DNA of 7,897 nucleotides. Source: Solobacterium sp. GTDB lineage: Bacteria; Bacillota_I; Bacilli_A; Erysipelotrichales; Erysipelotrichaceae. Below the pieces are notes generated by a model that worked only from the letters and a program-made list of their open reading frames with translations, ran no database searches and was not told the DNA's origin. The translations under genes were made by a program, and so were the position numbers. Where the stretch lies: contig JAEEPV010000081.1 in assembly GCA_016284975.1 (NCBI GenBank), positions 1 through 7,897 of the forward strand, in the 5' to 3' direction. How positions within the stretch are numbered: position 1 is the stretch's first letter; every line of letters starts with the position of its first letter. Of the stretch, positions 7,043 through 7,897 are shown one piece after another.

Positions 7043-7459
7043 ATGAGAAACCCATGGAAAAAGGTATCTTCCCTGAAGGAGGCTGAAGAACTGTCCGGAG
7101 TTGTTTTCCCGGGAATCGACAGCGGATATATTCCGGCCGGAATGAAGGAAAGCGGCATCTTCTGCATGAACGGACTGATCGAGATCCGTTACACCCGGAA
7201 AGATGATTTGCTGATCCTTCGACGATCGATCCTGCAGATTGAAAACATCAGCGGGGATTACAATCATTACCCTTCTTCTTATCTGCTGCCGGCCGGTGAT
7301 TTCTCGATCAAGTGCCGGGGAACGAAAGAGCTGATCAATACCGCGGAATTTCATCCGTTTGGTGCGTACTGTTCGATCAGCTGTAATCCCGGCAAGCCCG
7401 GCAAAGGGCTTCCCCCTGCACATATCCTCAGCATTGCCGAAGGCATGTCAAAACTCTGA
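7043..7459 (+). CDS. Small uncharacterised protein, DUF4367-like
   Basis: A 138-residue protein that I cannot assign a function. It starts with NPWKKVSSLKEAEELSGVVFP (3-23) and continues with GLIEIRYTRKDD (44-55) and ISGDYNHYPSS (69-79). This layout resembles small Firmicute proteins related to the DUF4367 fold, in which an NPW-x-LEEAE opening precedes beta strands. No signal peptide or membrane segment is visible, unlike many DUF4367 proteins, which are domains of membrane-anchored proteins. The start at 7043 is chosen because the conserved-looking opening begins there. It lies four bases after the esterase stop, with only a weak GGAA upstream, so it is probably translationally coupled. The frame is open further upstream, but only within the esterase gene. 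It is the last gene of the operon, followed at once by a terminator. The family link is from memory of the pattern and needs a profile search. Confidence 0.75.
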   Translation: MRNPWKKVSSLKEAEELSGVVFPGIDSGYIPAGMKESGIFCMNGLIEIRYTRKDDLLILRRSILQIENISGDYNHYPSSYLLPAGDFSIKCRGTKELINTAEFHPFGAYCSISCNPGKPGKGLPPAHILSIAEGMSKL

Positions 7460-7464
7460 AACGC

Positions 7465-7490
7465 AAAACAGGTCAGCCGACCTGTTTTTT
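7465..7490 (+). terminator. Intrinsic terminator of the plsY operon, possibly bidirectional
   Basis: A ten-base-pair stem, AAAACAGGTC / GACCTGTTTT, with loop AGCC is followed by continued T residues to 7490. It begins six bases after the stop of the small protein gene. On the minus strand the same hairpin ends in TTTT and lies about 40 bases after the aminopeptidase stop, so it may end both converging transcripts. The rest of the 7460-7528 gap shows nothing else. Confidence 0.88.
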
Positions 7491-7528
7491 GCTGTTCAGT
7501 TTTGTTCTTTCTGAAAAACTGCTGTGCA

Positions 7529-7897
7529 TCAGATCATCCGCAGAAGGAATGCCTTATACGCACGGTATGCCTCATAAAGATCTGCCTTGGATGCGATCTC
7601 GCTTGGAGAATGCATGTTCAGAACCGGAATGCCGGCATCGATCACTTCGATGTTCAGTTCTGCCAGAAACCGTGCAATGGTTCCTCCGCCGCCTTCATCC
7701 ACGCCGCCGAGTTCTCCGGTCTGGAATACAATCTCATCTTCTTCCATGACTCTGCGCAAGTCAGCGATATATTCCGGATTGGCATCACTGCACCCGGACT
7801 TTCCACGGGCGCCGACATACTTGTTAAAGCAGATTCCTCTTCCGAGGAATGACGCGTTCTTTTTTTCAAAGACACTGTCATAATTCGGATCGACGGC
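7529..7897 (-). CDS. M18 family zinc aminopeptidase, C-terminal part
   Basis: The last 122 residues of a cytoplasmic metallo-aminopeptidase of family M18 (aspartyl aminopeptidase / aminopeptidase I type), which removes N-terminal residues from peptides. The frame is open from the stop at 7529 to the window edge, so the N-terminal three quarters and the start lie outside. Recognisable parts, numbered from the window edge, are DPNYDSVFEKKNASFLGRG (3-21), KYVGARGKSGCSDAN (26-40), FQTGELGGVDEGGGGTIA (58-75) and VLNMHSPSEIASKADL (91-106). The histidine of MHSPSE matches the C-terminal zinc ligand of the family. The GARGKSG and GGGGT blocks are typical of the bacterial ApeA-like branch. It converges on the plsY operon and shares the hairpin between them. 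An internal ATG at 7759 is not a start, since conserved sequence continues upstream of it. Confidence 0.92.
   Translation of the reverse strand, partial: AVDPNYDSVFEKKNASFLGRGICFNKYVGARGKSGCSDANPEYIADLRRVMEEDEIVFQTGELGGVDEGGGGTIARFLAELNIEVIDAGIPVLNMHSPSEIASKADLYEAYRAYKAFLLRMI

Noticed and set aside
6896..7423. Minus-strand open frames at 6727-7167 and 6896-7423
   Set aside because: They overlap the esterase and the small protein in antisense, and nothing in their translation looks like a protein family.
7489..7852. Plus-strand open frames of 86, 116 and 98 codons near the right edge
   Set aside because: They lie antisense to the conserved M18 aminopeptidase C-terminus and begin within or after the terminator.

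Overview
The window looks like an ordinary chromosomal core region of a Gram-positive (Bacillota/Firmicutes) bacterium of roughly balanced GC content. The topoisomerase IV genes are of the Bacillus/Staphylococcus type, the Shine-Dalgarno sequences are strong and A/G-rich, PlsY is the glycerol-3-phosphate acyltransferase, and plsY lies next to parE-parC as in several Firmicutes. An Erysipelotrichia-type gut Firmicute is my best guess from codon use and gene set. That placement is inference and would need a database search.

Layout: the left two thirds are on the minus strand. Transcription there runs from about 5526 leftward through an ABC exporter half-transporter (3781-5508), then parE (1798-3726), then parC (from 1797 to the left edge, where its C-terminal part is cut off). 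parE has its own extended -10 promoter in the short gap behind the ABC gene. parE and parC abut exactly (TAA directly followed by ATG), and the parC Shine-Dalgarno is buried in the last parE codons.

At 5509-5633 two back-to-back promoters separate this block from a plus-strand operon. That operon holds plsY (5634-6263), an alpha/beta-hydrolase esterase overlapping plsY by 14 bases (6250-7038), and a small uncharacterised protein (7043-7459). It ends at a strong stem-loop terminator (7465-7490). The terminator may also serve the converging minus-strand gene at the right edge, the C-terminal 122 residues of an M18 family zinc aminopeptidase (7529-7897).

Functionally, ParE and ParC form the topoisomerase IV heterotetramer that decatenates chromosomes. 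PlsY makes lysophosphatidic acid at the membrane for phospholipid synthesis. The esterase and the small protein are probably co-expressed with PlsY, but their roles are not evident. I found no mobile element, CRISPR array, RNA gene, defence system or other clearly novel system. The points worth a second look are modest: a palindrome at the plsY/esterase junction, the ABC exporter lying between plsY and parE, some family-motif deviations in PlsY and ParE, and the unassigned small protein.
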